In this document: positions 36,069 through 47,600 of the stretch, piece after piece
Layout: the number at the start of each line of letters is the position of its first letter
How positions within the stretch are numbered: the first letter of the stretch is position 1
Source of the DNA: UBA1563 sp041667115
GTDB taxonomy: Bacteria; Bacteroidota; Ignavibacteria; Ignavibacteriales; Ignavibacteriaceae
Assembly (NCBI GenBank): GCA_041667115.1
Contig: JBAYFO010000001.1
Location: 62,001 to 126,000, forward strand
Direction of reading: 5' to 3'
Length of the DNA: 64,000 nucleotides
Notes under the pieces: generated by a model
The model's database searches: none
What the model was told of the DNA's origin: nothing
Seen by the model: only the letters and a program-made list of their open reading frames with translations
Program-made: the position numbers and the translations under genes

Positions 36069-37559
36069 CTACTTCTTCTTCTTCTTTGGAGTAGAAGGAG
36101 CTGGAGTCGCAGGCATATCTTTGGAGAGTACTTTTATTTCAACTCTTCTATTTTTAGCCTTGCCTTCTGCAGTCTCATTTGAAGCAACTGTGACCGTTTC
36201 GCCATAACCAACTGCTTTTAGATTCTTTTTATTAACACCTTTACTTACAAAGTAGTTTACTACGGCTTGTGCTCTTTGCTGTGAAAGTTTTTGATTAGCA
36301 GTAGCCGAACCATCAGAGTCAGTATATCCACCAATTTCCCATTTGTATGTAGGATGTTTCTTCATTGTGGTCAATATATCGTCTAGTTCAGCAAATGCTT
36401 CAGGTTTTAGTTTTGACTTGCCTGAGGCAAAACTTACATCGCCGCCAAGAACAATTACTTCTTTTTCTCCAGTTGGAGTTACAACCGTTTTAATCTCTTT
36501 CTTGACAGGGCATCCATCAGCATCTACTTTCTCGCCTGCAGCTGTGTTTGGACATTTGTCAAGATAATCAGGAACACCGTCACCATCAGAATCAAGTGGG
36601 CACCCTTTAGTATCAACTTTAACGTTGGCAGGGGTATTTGGGCATTTATCGAGATAATCAGGAACACCGTCACCGTCAGCGTCAAGCGGACAGCCCTTAG
36701 CATCAACTCTAACATTAGCCGGAGTGTTCGGGCATTTATCTAAGTAATCTGCAACACCGTCACGGTCAGAGTCAATAGGACAGCCATTTGCGTCAACTTT
36801 TACATTAGCCGGAGTGTTCGGGCATTTGTCAAGATAATCAGGAACACCATCATGGTCAGCATCAAGTGGGCAACCGAATTCATCTACCTTAACATTAGCC
36901 GGAGTGTTCGGGCAAGCATCTTTTGAATCTGGAACACCATCGCCATCCGTATCTGCTTCACTTAATCCAAAGTAATAAGTTAAACCGGCAGTTCCCGTGT
37001 AAAACATATCGCTTCCACTACCACTAGGAGCTAATTTATCTAAACCATCTTTGCTGTACAAAGTTAATCCGCTGGTCAAATTCAGGCTTAGGTTGTCGGA
37101 TAGCATAAAGCGCAAACCGGCATCTCCTTGTATCATCATGTTATAAATGTCTTTAAACCAAACTATTGAAGCTCCAGCTCCAGCCCAACCGTTTACGCCA
37201 TCAAAAATAGGAAGAGTATAAAATCCTCCTCCCCCCACCATTGTAATTTTGGTTTCAAATTTACTTGGCACCCACGAAGGTTGTCCTCCTTCTCCAGCAA
37301 GAGTTCCTATTTGTCCAAAAACTCTTAACCCGAAATTACCAACTCCTTCTGAAGGGAAATAGTACTCAAGTCCGTCTTTAAAGGCAAATTTCATAGTAGG
37401 GGTCTGATAATCAGTGAAGGGATACGTAAAGCCAACCTCACCCGTAACACCGATCGTGTTTGAGAGGGCGTTGTCCTTTGGGGGATTCCCGGAATCTTGA
37501 GCTATACCCATCTGAGCAAAACCCAAGAGAAATAATGACAAAATCGCAATGAGTTTCAT
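36069..37559 (-). CDS. OmpA-family protein with TSP type-3 repeats
   Basis: A 496-residue outer-membrane protein: signal peptide ending GIAQ, an N-terminal beta-barrel (to ~200), five thrombospondin type-3 calcium-binding repeats (DxDGDGVPDYLDKCPNTP, residues ~203-353) and a C-terminal OmpA peptidoglycan-binding domain (VSFASGKSKLKPEAF, IGGYTDSDGS, LSQQRAQAVVNYFV, NRRVEIKV). It likely tethers the outer membrane to the wall. It ends in Lys-rich PKKKKK. Confidence 0.92.
   Translation of the reverse strand: MKLIAILSLFLLGFAQMGIAQDSGNPPKDNALSNTIGVTGEVGFTYPFTDYQTPTMKFAFKDGLEYYFPSEGVGNFGLRVFGQIGTLAGEGGQPSWVPSKFETKITMVGGGGFYTLPIFDGVNGWAGAGASIVWFKDIYNMMIQGDAGLRFMLSDNLSLNLTSGLTLYSKDGLDKLAPSGSGSDMFYTGTAGLTYYFGLSEADTDGDGVPDSKDACPNTPANVKVDEFGCPLDADHDGVPDYLDKCPNTPANVKVDANGCPIDSDRDGVADYLDKCPNTPANVRVDAKGCPLDADGDGVPDYLDKCPNTPANVKVDTKGCPLDSDGDGVPDYLDKCPNTAAGEKVDADGCPVKKEIKTVVTPTGEKEVIVLGGDVSFASGKSKLKPEAFAELDDILTTMKKHPTYKWEIGGYTDSDGSATANQKLSQQRAQAVVNYFVSKGVNKKNLKAVGYGETVTVASNETAEGKAKNRRVEIKVLSKDMPATPAPSTPKKKKK
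36501..36953 (-). repeat. Five tandem 90-bp coding repeats (TSP3)
   Basis: Inside the OmpA-family gene, five units (first 93 bp, then 90 bp each) encode about 30 residues with core DGDGVPDYLDKCPNTP. Their high nucleotide similarity indicates recent expansion or homogenisation. Confidence 0.85.
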
Positions 37560-38304
37560 GTTTTATCTCCATTTTTATTAATAAATAAGTTCTGAACAAT
37601 TATTTTTTCTTATTTAGAAGAAGGAGTGTATTCTCTAAACAAGCAAAGCACATGTTTTTACTTAACTGCTAATGAACGAACACAAACTTTATTATTCTCA
37701 TCCCCCCAGCAGTTTTTGAGAGTAGTTCCTAAACTTTTATTTCGTCCATAAACCTCCAAGTAAATTCATATTGAAGTATTTAGTTAAAACAAAATTCTTA
37801 TTTTTGACATAAACCGTAATTTTATTGCAATTGGTCAAGTACTAATGTTAATATTTTTATTCAACTCAGCCCTGAAACTAAAAGAGTTGATGATAACATT
37901 CGTAATGTGTATAGATATTTCTGAGCGTTGCTTTTGAAAAAAGCCATAGGGAAGCAAAGATATTTTTACCCTTTGAGTCAATTTTGCTATATGTAAAGCT
38001 AACAAAAAAATAACTACTCACATTTAATTTATTGTTAGTGTAAACGTATTAAAGTTTTTTTACAGATGCAAGAAAAAAATTAAAAAACCAGACGAAATCT
38101 TAACCCCCACTTTCGGGTATCAGAACTTGGATATTTCTCTGTCTTAGGTTGAGTATAAAGGACAATTACTCTTAAAGATAATTTTTTAAAAATTTCTTCA
38201 TGTGTTCTAAAACACTAGCCAGTTAGTTCGTATTAAGTTTAATAATCGTCATGGTTTCTAATCTTTTTACTAGTGATTTTCTTTTTTTCAAATATTGTTT
38301 CCCT
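37560..38304. other. Gene-free stretch of 745 bp
   Basis: I see no open frame of credible length and no strong hairpin. It must contain the promoter of the minus-strand OmpA-family gene next to 37560. Anything further, such as a small RNA, cannot be supported from sequence alone. Confidence 0.4.
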
Positions 38305-39939
38305 CTATCCAAATAGTAATTTAACGATGAACAATGCGCCTAAAACTCCTGCGATATCTGCCATAAGCCCAGCTGCTAATGCATGGCGTGTTCGTTTAAT
38401 ATTTACGGCACCAAAATAAACTGCTAAAACGTAAAAAGTTGTTTCTGAACTTCCAAAAAATGTTGAAGTTAAAATACCGATGAACGAATCCGGTCCATGA
38501 ACAGCCATGGTTTCGGCCATAATGCCGAGAGAGCCGCTGCCGGAAAGAGGTCTCATGATTGCCATTGGTAAAGATTCTGGAGGAAGGCCAATTAAACTTG
38601 TGACCGGGCGGATTGCAAAAATTAGCCAATCCATTGCGCCTCCGGCTCGAAAGATTCCAATTGCCATCAACATTGCGACGAGATAGGGAATTATCCTTAT
38701 TGCAACATTAAAACCTTCTTTTGCTCCTTCAACAAAAGTCTCATAGACTTTAACTTTTTTCACAAATCCAAAGAGTAGAAAAACAGCAATAATAAGAGGA
38801 ATAGCAATGCTGGATACAAGTTGGATAAAATTTTTGAAAGTTTCAGGAGTTACAAACGAAAAAATATTTTTGACTGGTGAGAGTACATTCGTAGTAATGG
38901 CAAGAATCGCAATTGCTAAAATTGAAAGAATAGTTAAAAGAAATTTACTATTTCCCTTTATCCACGAAAAAAAATCTTTAGCATCAATTGGAAATTTCTC
39001 CAATATTTTTGCAGTTGTAATTCCCACAACGGTTGCACATGCAGAACCCACTAAAGAAGTTCCGATGATGATTGCCGGTTCCGCACTACCTGCGGATGCG
39101 CGTAAAGCTATTGCGGTAGCAGGGATGAGTGTCATTCCCGCGGTGTTTATTGCAAGGAACGTGCACATTGCATTTGTCGCTGTTCCTTTTTCGGGATTGA
39201 GTTTATCCAATTCTTCCATTGCCTTAAGACCGAATGGCGTTGCTGCATTTCCTAAGCCGAGAAAGTTTGCCGAAATATTCATGATCATGGCGCCCATCGC
39301 AGGATGGTCACTCGGAATTTCGGGGAATAAAAATTTCGTGATAGGTTTTAATCCTCTTGCTAAATGATTTATCAGCCCGGATTCTTCAGCAATTTTCATA
39401 ATACCAAGCCACAGCGCCATAATCCCGATCAATCCTAAAGCGATTTTTACGGCAGTTTCTGCATAATCCAAAACTGAGTTTGTCACTTCTTTTATTTTTA
39501 CAATCGAAATTTCTTCAAGCACAATTTCACACTTGTAAGAATGGGGAGTGAGCTGGTTCTCAATTTTTATTTTTGCATTTAAATCATTTTCCTTTCCATT
39601 AACCTTTGCCATCTTTTTCCAAATGTCCGGTGAGGCATCGTTGGTTAGGAATAAAACTTGATAAAACCCATTTTTGTTTTTTGCGCTCAACTGTGTTTCA
39701 ACTGAAACGGGATGGTTAGTCTTTTCTTTATAAAAAGAAGTGAAGGTCTTTTCATTTACCGTTATAATAACTTTCTTATTTGAAAGTGCCGATGTAGCAT
39801 TTGATGAATCAACGATCGTCAGCTCAGCTTGAAGCGGGTTTCCTTTCTGATATTTATTAGACGCCTGTTCCGATACATCAGTAGAAATTGCTGCGGCTAA
39901 ACCAAGAAAGATCAGCCCCATCCAGACATAATTAAGCAT
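38305..39939 (-). CDS. SpmA/SpmB fusion (nucleoside-recognition Gate domains)
   Basis: A 544-residue membrane protein with AAAGGAAACTACT before its ATG. An N-terminal helix (residues 1-20) precedes an extracytoplasmic stretch of ~120 residues. Two Gate-domain halves follow: LGIMKIAEESGLINHLARGLKPITKFLFPEIP with NISANFLGLGNAATPFG (SpmA-like), and FVEGAKEGFNVAIRIIPYLVAMLMAIGIFRAGGAMDWL with PLSGSGSLGIM (SpmB-like). In sporulating bacteria SpmA/B affect spore-core water; fused forms are found in non-sporulators with unclear transport roles. It follows the amidase gene by 12 bp. Confidence 0.88.
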   Translation of the reverse strand: MLNYVWMGLIFLGLAAAISTDVSEQASNKYQKGNPLQAELTIVDSSNATSALSNKKVIITVNEKTFTSFYKEKTNHPVSVETQLSAKNKNGFYQVLFLTNDASPDIWKKMAKVNGKENDLNAKIKIENQLTPHSYKCEIVLEEISIVKIKEVTNSVLDYAETAVKIALGLIGIMALWLGIMKIAEESGLINHLARGLKPITKFLFPEIPSDHPAMGAMIMNISANFLGLGNAATPFGLKAMEELDKLNPEKGTATNAMCTFLAINTAGMTLIPATAIALRASAGSAEPAIIIGTSLVGSACATVVGITTAKILEKFPIDAKDFFSWIKGNSKFLLTILSILAIAILAITTNVLSPVKNIFSFVTPETFKNFIQLVSSIAIPLIIAVFLLFGFVKKVKVYETFVEGAKEGFNVAIRIIPYLVAMLMAIGIFRAGGAMDWLIFAIRPVTSLIGLPPESLPMAIMRPLSGSGSLGIMAETMAVHGPDSFIGILTSTFFGSSETTFYVLAVYFGAVNIKRTRHALAAGLMADIAGVLGALFIVKLLFG

Positions 39940-39951
39940 AGTAGTTTCCTT

Positions 39952-40983
39952 TTATCGTGGAAGTGTATCAGTGATAACATCATAAAACGGAAAACAGAAG
40001 TTGCCGTTTTTATTAGCGGCAATTATTCTAATAGTTTTTTCATCATCCACTACCTTTGGCAATTGAACCGTAATTGTTTTTTGTTTATCATCGAAAGTAA
40101 AGCGTTGTGTCTCGGTAGAATCAACAAATACTTTTATTGATTTAAAATCAATTGCTGTTGAATCTTGAATAGCGTAGGTCTCAAGTTGTGTGTCATCTAT
40201 AAAACTTTGTTCTTTATAAGAAATTTTTGGGATGCCCGCTTTGAAATATCGGCAAAGTCCTCTAAAAATTCCCCAAGCTTCAACCTTATTAAAATTTTCA
40301 GAAGCTAACCGTGGTTCTTCCCATGTACTCGTATGAAAGCCTGCCTCAATTAAAATAGCAGGAATTGTTGTTAAACGAAGAACAGAAAATCCTTGTTTTG
40401 GGTAAACGTGATAGTCTGAATAGGTACCGTCAAACGAACCAAGTCCACCGGAATTTCTCATGGCATAAGCCAGATCTCGCTGAACGTATTTTGCCAAATC
40501 CTTTTCCATAGGTTCAAATTCATAATCGGATTCAGTTGCATGGTAATATGTAGCCGTATAGTTTGTTGAATAATCTCCCTCTTGCCCCGGTGCGTTGCTG
40601 TGGATGCTTATAAAGATAGCCGCCCCGCTTTTATTGGCAAGCAGAGACCTATCTTTCAATGCCACAGTTGTATCTTTCGTTCGGGACATAATAACTCTCG
40701 CTCCTGCTTGTTGCAAATAATCTCTCAGCGCAAGCCCTACGCGAAGATTTACGTCAGCTTCAATAGCAAGACTTTTTGGCCCTTTATTTCTGCGGTCTTC
40801 GCCGCCGTGTCCCGGATCCAGGAAAAAAGTAATATTTTTTATATATGGTGAATATGCCGCTATGAAATTTATTTTTGATTGTTCATCTGTTAATTCACGC
40901 GGAGTTTCGTAATAAATATCCGGGGTGTGTGAACAACCGGCATAAAGCAAAAGCGATGCAACGATAACGTAAAAGAATTTCAC
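39952..40983 (-). CDS. N-acetylmuramoyl-L-alanine amidase, lipoprotein
   Basis: A 343-residue protein starting at a GTG placed after GGAGGAATT, a perfect Shine-Dalgarno. Lipobox YAGC with Cys17. The Amidase_3 fold is shown by DPGHGG (His59), Glu75, IHSNA and a final LIEAGF with the catalytic Glu. It hydrolyses the amide bond between MurNAc and the stem peptide at the periplasmic face. The C-terminal ~80 residues form a small beta domain. It shares a transcription run with the helicase-nuclease and the SpmAB fusion. Confidence 0.92.
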   Translation of the reverse strand: MKFFYVIVASLLLYAGCSHTPDIYYETPRELTDEQSKINFIAAYSPYIKNITFFLDPGHGGEDRRNKGPKSLAIEADVNLRVGLALRDYLQQAGARVIMSRTKDTTVALKDRSLLANKSGAAIFISIHSNAPGQEGDYSTNYTATYYHATESDYEFEPMEKDLAKYVQRDLAYAMRNSGGLGSFDGTYSDYHVYPKQGFSVLRLTTIPAILIEAGFHTSTWEEPRLASENFNKVEAWGIFRGLCRYFKAGIPKISYKEQSFIDDTQLETYAIQDSTAIDFKSIKVFVDSTETQRFTFDDKQKTITVQLPKVVDDEKTIRIIAANKNGNFCFPFYDVITDTLPR

Positions 40984-41026
40984 AATTCCTCCAATCTATT
41001 GGGCAATTAATTTCAGTTTATTTTAT

Positions 41027-44000
41027 TTAAAAAATACAATTATTCCGGTTATCAGCGAAATGACATTGCCTGCAATGTGCAATATTTTTTGAGAAATCTT
41101 TTACCCTGATCTTTGAGACCATCGCATTCACAAATGTTTCCAGCAAAACGAGTTCACTTTGCTCAACTTGATGGGTATGATCTTCATCGGGGAATTTAGT
41201 GAAAATGATCTTGAGCAAAATTCTTTCTTTCTCCGGAAAAAGTTTTTTCAAAATATATGCGTAAAAAGTTAATTGGAGAAAGTAATCTTGTGCCCGATTC
41301 TCCAGTTCTTCGATCTTAATAGTATCGGTTTTATAATCGATGATTGTTACCGTATATTCTGTAAAGATTACTTTATCGATTATTCCAAAAAGATAAAAAT
41401 CTTTCTCTTTTAGGTAAACCTGAAGTTCATTTTGATAATTCTCTTCTATTTGCAATGACTGATAAATTTCCGAAGAATAAAAATTGGTGATCTCGTTAAA
41501 GATGGTTTCTTGAAAAGCGCTTAATTCGGCAACCGGGAAATGCATTTTTTGTGATTTAAAATATTCATGTATGAAAGCATTAACTTCTTCAAGAAGTAAA
41601 TCCTTTTCTAAAATTGTGTGAATAAGTTTTCCCTTTATTTCCGGGGGAAAAACAGATTTTATTTGACCGGCATCGAGAATCTCCGCGTGAAGCGTCTCAC
41701 TAGTTTCCGCATCGCTAAAGTCGAAGTAAGTTTTTTCAGCTGGAAGCATATCACGATGTTTTTTATATGCGTCATACAATTCGTTGTAGCCAAATTCATA
41801 AGTCAATAAGTACTTAGTCGGGCATTGGTTATAGATAGCAACTTTGGTTGCTGAAATGATTTCTTCTTTCTGAATATCGGGGATATTTGAGAGATTGATT
41901 TTAAAGTCAGAGAACATCTCGTTCGTGTTTTTCTTAAAAACATCTTCTCCCAGAACTTCTCTTGAAATGGTTACTAAAAACTCCGTTGGTTTTGAAGTTT
42001 TTATTTCTTTATTGTCATGCTGTGAAAGATAGACCAGATCAACGGTTGCGGAAATTTGGGCATCATTAAAATCTGAGTTCAGCCCAAGACTTAAAAGATT
42101 AATAAAACTTGTTTGCGGGAACTTTGCGTTAGGTTTTGTTGTAGCCGAAAAATAAAGATTGTTTTTCGCCCGTGTAACAGCCACGTAGAGCAAACGTTTT
42201 AATTCTGCGAACTCTTTTTTCGTTTCAAGAAAATTTTGAAGATCAACAATCGGTGGAGTAACATATTTGCCGGAATAATTATTCTCTTCCGGAAGTTTTG
42301 CCATTAATCCGAACTCTTTATTGATCAGAATTTCTTTTGCTTTTATTTTACTGTCAACCCCTTCTTTGTGACATTCATAAATAAAGACGGCTTTGTATTC
42401 AAGCCCTTTAGCCTGATGGATCGTCATGATCTTTACAATTTCTTCATCAGAAGCGACTTGTGCCTGCCCTTCATCGGGTGTGTCGGTAATTGATTCTTTT
42501 AGAAAACTGAGATAATCAAATACGTTTCTGAATCCCTGCTTAAAAAAGCTTCGAGTTAGTTGGATAAGTTTTTCAAAATTTGCTAGTTCTTTCTTCCCTT
42601 GTTTTCTCGAAGCGATGATAGAAAGATAATTTGTTTCCCGGCTAACTGCCCGAAGCAAAGTTATCAAATCAGTAGATTGAAGAACGTTTCTATGTTTTGA
42701 GAGAAGCTCAACAATTGGAATGATGCGAGTATTATTATTCGCAAAGGCATTAAGTTTTTCCCAATAATTATCTCCTTCTTGAAGACCAATAACCAAAATA
42801 TCGGTGTCTGAGAGAAAGAAAAAAGGTGAACGCAAAATTCCCACTAAAGCCGTATCGTCCGATTGATTAGCCAAAAATGAAATGTAATTGTAAAAATCAA
42901 AAATTATTTGCTGTTGATAAAATCCCTTTCCTTCCCAGATGATATACGGCAAATTAAATTTCTGGAAAGTGTTTTCAAGCGCTTCAAAAGAACTTCGTTT
43001 TCTGCAGAGTACGGCTATGTCGCTTAGCTTAATGTCTTCATTTGATACGAGGGATACTATTTTTTTCGCAATTAATTCTGACTCAGAATGGGAAGGAGTC
43101 TCTTCATTCATTTCGGCTAAAAGGACTTCAATTGATCCTTCAAGTTCTTCATTTTTTGCAGAGATCAAATCAGCGTGAACTACTTCATTAAAGAGAGGAT
43201 TCGTATCTGCAAATAAATTCCGGAAAAGATGATTCGTAAAAGCACAAAGCACCGGTGACATCCTGAAACTTGCCGGAAGCATTAACGTTAATCCGTCTTC
43301 GTCATTTACCGCATTTTTCGTTTTTGAAAAAACCGAAAGCTCGGCATCACGAAATTTATAAATACTTTGCTTCTCATCTCCAACAACAAAAAGATTGCCG
43401 GCTTTCAATCGTTCCAAAATCGGAAGAAAAATCTCATACTGAATCTCGTTCGTATCTTGATATTCATCCACCATTAAGTACCGGTACTTTTGTGAAAGCT
43501 TCTGCCGCACTTCGGGAAGTTCAAGCACAATTTTTGTTTTGATTAAAATATCTTCAAAATCTAGATAGCCCAATTCATATTTTTTGTTTTCATAGATTTC
43601 CAATACAGAATTGAACAGAAGCAAAAAGTTTTTACCGAAAACCGCAAGTTGTTTGTGAAGCCCTTCATCTTCCGAGAAATTATCGAAGTCGGCAAGTGCA
43701 TAAAAGAAACGTTCAACGGGTGTGATATCGTTGAGCAGTTCCGCCGGCAATTTTCTTCCCAGGTAACCGTCTTTTCTAATTGTTAAACTTTTTGTTAGAA
43801 TATTCTCTTTTAGCTGAAGTAAGATTCTAAACGTCTTAATCTCGTCCGGTTTGTTTTCTAATTGCCGCAGAAGTACATCAATTGTTTCAGCAAAACTTGA
43901 ATTTCTTTCAAGGGCGATGGCATTTATTCGCTTAATTGCCGGGAGTATCGAATCTAATTGAACAAGAAATATTTGTGAAATGTATTTTTCTAACGTTGAG

Positions 44001-44614
44001 TTAAAAAATGCAACGATAGAGTTTACATCTCCGGAATAAATATTCTTTGCCAGATTGGTGACTGTGTTTCTATGATTTATTGCCTGTTCAAGTTGACCGG
44101 CTAAATTTTGTACAGACCCAAAAATTCTTGTCAACCACTGCAACAAAAGATTTTTTGCTTCGTTCTTTTCGTAATTTTTAATCGCTTCATTAAGAGAAAG
44201 ATGGATTAATTCTTCTGCAAGTGACGCGTCGATCGGGGAAAAATTTACATCAATCCCGGCTTCAACTGGAAACTCGCGAAGAATCTGTGCACAGAAAGAG
44301 TGAATTGTTGAAATGTTTGCCGAAACTAATTGCTTCCTCAAGTGTTCATACTTGGTGCGTTCTTTCGGGTTTTCAGCCTTTAGTGAAGCATCTAAGATGC
44401 TTCTCGATATTTTTCCGTAAAGTTCTCCCGCTGCTTTTTCGGTAAACGTGATAGCCGCAATTTGTTTTAGTGAAGTGTTTGTCTTCAAAAGAATTTCCAG
44501 GAAGCGTTGGGTTAACACGAACGTTTTTCCGGAACCGGCATTTGCCGTCAATGTAACATGCCTTGTTATCTCAAGAGCTTTCTGCTGATCTCCGGTTAAT
44601 TTAACTAGCGGCAT
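41027..44614 (-). CDS. UvrD-family helicase with RecB-type nuclease (AddA-like)
   Basis: A 1195-residue protein. Helicase motif I is TANAGSGKTFVLTQR, Walker B is MVDEYQDTNEIQ, then GDEKQSIYKFRDAE and MTIHQAKGLEYKAVFIYE. The C-terminal nuclease has GIIDKVIF...VTIIDYKTDT and LQLTFYAYIL, the PD-(D/E)XK pattern. In addition, a Cys in YNQCPTKYLL plus C-terminal CRQCHFADNRNNC give four cysteines placed like the iron-sulfur staple of AddB and Cas4. It repairs double-strand breaks by end resection. No addB gene is adjacent. It overlaps the upstream kinase gene by 14 bp. Confidence 0.9.
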   Translation of the reverse strand: MPLVKLTGDQQKALEITRHVTLTANAGSGKTFVLTQRFLEILLKTNTSLKQIAAITFTEKAAGELYGKISRSILDASLKAENPKERTKYEHLRKQLVSANISTIHSFCAQILREFPVEAGIDVNFSPIDASLAEELIHLSLNEAIKNYEKNEAKNLLLQWLTRIFGSVQNLAGQLEQAINHRNTVTNLAKNIYSGDVNSIVAFFNSTLEKYISQIFLVQLDSILPAIKRINAIALERNSSFAETIDVLLRQLENKPDEIKTFRILLQLKENILTKSLTIRKDGYLGRKLPAELLNDITPVERFFYALADFDNFSEDEGLHKQLAVFGKNFLLLFNSVLEIYENKKYELGYLDFEDILIKTKIVLELPEVRQKLSQKYRYLMVDEYQDTNEIQYEIFLPILERLKAGNLFVVGDEKQSIYKFRDAELSVFSKTKNAVNDEDGLTLMLPASFRMSPVLCAFTNHLFRNLFADTNPLFNEVVHADLISAKNEELEGSIEVLLAEMNEETPSHSESELIAKKIVSLVSNEDIKLSDIAVLCRKRSSFEALENTFQKFNLPYIIWEGKGFYQQQIIFDFYNYISFLANQSDDTALVGILRSPFFFLSDTDILVIGLQEGDNYWEKLNAFANNNTRIIPIVELLSKHRNVLQSTDLITLLRAVSRETNYLSIIASRKQGKKELANFEKLIQLTRSFFKQGFRNVFDYLSFLKESITDTPDEGQAQVASDEEIVKIMTIHQAKGLEYKAVFIYECHKEGVDSKIKAKEILINKEFGLMAKLPEENNYSGKYVTPPIVDLQNFLETKKEFAELKRLLYVAVTRAKNNLYFSATTKPNAKFPQTSFINLLSLGLNSDFNDAQISATVDLVYLSQHDNKEIKTSKPTEFLVTISREVLGEDVFKKNTNEMFSDFKINLSNIPDIQKEEIISATKVAIYNQCPTKYLLTYEFGYNELYDAYKKHRDMLPAEKTYFDFSDAETSETLHAEILDAGQIKSVFPPEIKGKLIHTILEKDLLLEEVNAFIHEYFKSQKMHFPVAELSAFQETIFNEITNFYSSEIYQSLQIEENYQNELQVYLKEKDFYLFGIIDKVIFTEYTVTIIDYKTDTIKIEELENRAQDYFLQLTFYAYILKKLFPEKERILLKIIFTKFPDEDHTHQVEQSELVLLETFVNAMVSKIRVKDFSKNIAHCRQCHFADNRNNCIF

Positions 44615-47600
44615 TATTACTTCGAGTCTCTTTTAGAAATTGAATTAAAAAAGTAGTTCCTTTACTCGAAGTTTGTTCAACGGAAATGTTCCCATTAATA
44701 TTTTCGATGAATTTTTTCGCCAACTTCAACCCCAGCCCCATTCCACCAAATTTAGTTGTAAAATTTGAACTAAAAATTTTATGAATCGCTTCATCAGAGA
44801 TACCTTTTCCATTATCCGAAATTCTGACTAATAAATATTTTTCATCTTCATCAACTGAAAACAAAACATTGTCGGCTTCTGCTTGAATTGCATTGCGGAT
44901 AAGGTTTATGAACATCCTTTTTAATTGAGAGGCGTCTGCTTTTATTATTTCAGTACCGGCAGCATACAAAAGATGGAGTGAAATATTTTCATCATTAAAA
45001 AGAAGGATGATTTCATTTAAAGATTTTTTCAAATCAATTTCAGAAAGTTTTATCGAAGGCATTTTAGCAAAGTTGGAAAACTCTGAAGCTATTTGGCTAA
45101 GTGTTTCAATTTGCGCCAGAATTGTTTCGGAAACTTTTTCAAAAAGTGTGTCGAAGTTTTTGGATTTAGCCTTGTACATGGCAACCAATTGCTGCAGCGT
45201 GAGCTTCATCGGGGTCAGAGGATTTTTAATCTCGTGGGCAACCTGGCGTGCCATCTCTTTCCATGCTTGTTCACGTTCAAGCTCCGCTAATTCGTGTTGA
45301 TTTTTCCGGAGTTCTTCTGTCATAATATTAAAGCCGTTTAGCAGCTCCTTAATTTCACCCATGGAATTTTCGGCGAGCATAACATTTAAATCTCCATGTG
45401 CGACAGCACGGGTAGCGCGAGTTAACCTTCTTATTGGTGAAGAAATCTGATCCGCAAGCAAAGAGCTGACAATGACTATTAAGACTATTGCAAACGAATA
45501 AACTCCAAACAAGAAAACATTTAACTCAACAAAATTAAGCGCTACGGGAATTTGGTTAAAATAATCATTCACTTCAAGAAGAAATTCATGATTGTTAAGA
45601 GAAACGGTTCTGAAATAGGAAAGCACTTCGCGGCTTCCGATAAAATGGTTTATAAAAAATCCATTTCCCGGTTGAGATTGATTTGTTTGGATCAGAGATG
45701 AAATATTTTTTCTTAAAAGTGAAACCTCAAAGAGATTCTGTTCAGAACTGTAAAGAAGTTGCGAATTTTCATAGACAGAAAAGGATAACAGAAGATTTTT
45801 GGTCGATTCTTGAAAGACTTTTTGCAAGTCTTTATTGTTGGTATTATTTGTCTGGGCTTTAAAATAATTCTCTGCCAAATTCACTTTTTCTTTTAGAGCA
45901 TTATGAATGAGTGAAATATTTTTTTCTTCCACGCTGTTTCTGTTATAAACTGCAAGAGCAATAATGGGCAGAATTGCGATGATGAGAAAGGCAAACAAAA
46001 GTTGGGAACGGAATGTAAGATTGAATCTCCCTTTCAACTGAATTATAAAAAGGAAGAGTAATACAATGAGAAGAAATGAAGTATGCACAATAAATAATTT
46101 GAAGAAATTAAAAAGACTAAATGAGAAGGCGGTCTCTTTTTGTGCTACAATTAAAAAGGGATGAGACCCTGCACTCATTCGTTGAATTCCGAAACCTAAT
46201 AAATTTTCAGAAGCTCTTTCATAATTAACCCATCCTTCTTTCTCTTTTGAAAGAAGAGTAAACAATCGAGCAGCCTCTCTCTCAGAAGGAAAAACATTTC
46301 CGCTCACTATATAAATTTTATCTTCTGCTAATAAAAAAACATTGAAATTTTTTTCACTGAGATAACGAAGGTTAAGTTCGGACTGCTGAAATATTCCTGC
46401 TGTAGCGTTAACAGAGAGAGCACTCTTCGCCGTAAAGATAATCGTTGCCGCGGCAAATCCAATTACCTGGTCCCTCTCTGTAATAGGGATTATTCCACAG
46501 AAAATTTTTTGCCACTGTTTTGATTTATCTGAAACGTCAAATATCTGGAGATTTTTTGTTAGCGCAGCCAGTGCGATTTGTGGAACAAGTTGTTCTTTTT
46601 GTACACCGTTTGAAAAATATCCAAGAATTTTTTTCTTTTTGTCAAGCAAAGTGATTGAAGACAAGACTTTCTCGTCTCGCAGGGAACTTTGAAGCCATAG
46701 ATTCAATGCAAGAGAAGAATAATTTGCCCCGGCAGACGAAAAGAAATTATTTGAATTTTCCTGCTGAACTATTTTTGAAAGAGATTCGTTAAGTAAAAAA
46801 TTCAAATAACTTTCCTGGGGGCGGGAAAGAAATAAAGCGGTTCTTTTAAGTTCTTCTTTTTCAAGTTCGGCATTAAAAAAATTCATTAAACTTATCGTCA
46901 TAACCGAAGCAGCAAAAGAAAAGAAAAGAAATTTTTTAAGAGCTTTTGGTTCGGTTAACTCGTTTATGAAAAAAACTACCGAGAGCAAAATCATAATGAA
47001 AATAAAGAGCCAAACGGAAACCAAAGGTTGTTTTTGTAATAATACGAAAAGTGCAGCACTAGGAAAGATGGTTAAAAAAAACAGAAGAATATTTGCCCGG
47101 TTAGTGTTTTGGGTGGGAAGGCATGAATAAAATACTTTTAATAAAAATTGAATTAGTACAAACCCTGATAGCGTAACCAGGAACGTAGCAATGTGCATTA
47201 CCAAGTGTGGGATCCCGGGAATGAGATCGGCGGTTTCAAAATATCTGAGCGAAGAATCGAAGACAACACTTTTTATTGCTGCCGATAATCCCCGTATCGA
47301 AAGAAGAATGATAAAAAGGGAAGTGAGTCCCAAGCCCAAACGAAGCAACAGCGGGAAGGACTTTTTGGTGAAAAAAGTATCCATCCGTTTTTTTGAGGAG
47401 TAATAAATAAAAAAAACTATTATCCCGAAAAAAAACGAGGTTATCAAAAACTCTAAAGGAGATTTTACTATTCCTTCTCCAAATGCAGAAGAAAAATAAT
47501 TCGGATTGGTCAATTCTCCGGTTAAATAACTCGCCGGAAAATTTAGTGCGAAGAGCAGCCACCTTAAGAAGACCAAAAATAAAATTACAAGAATCCATTT

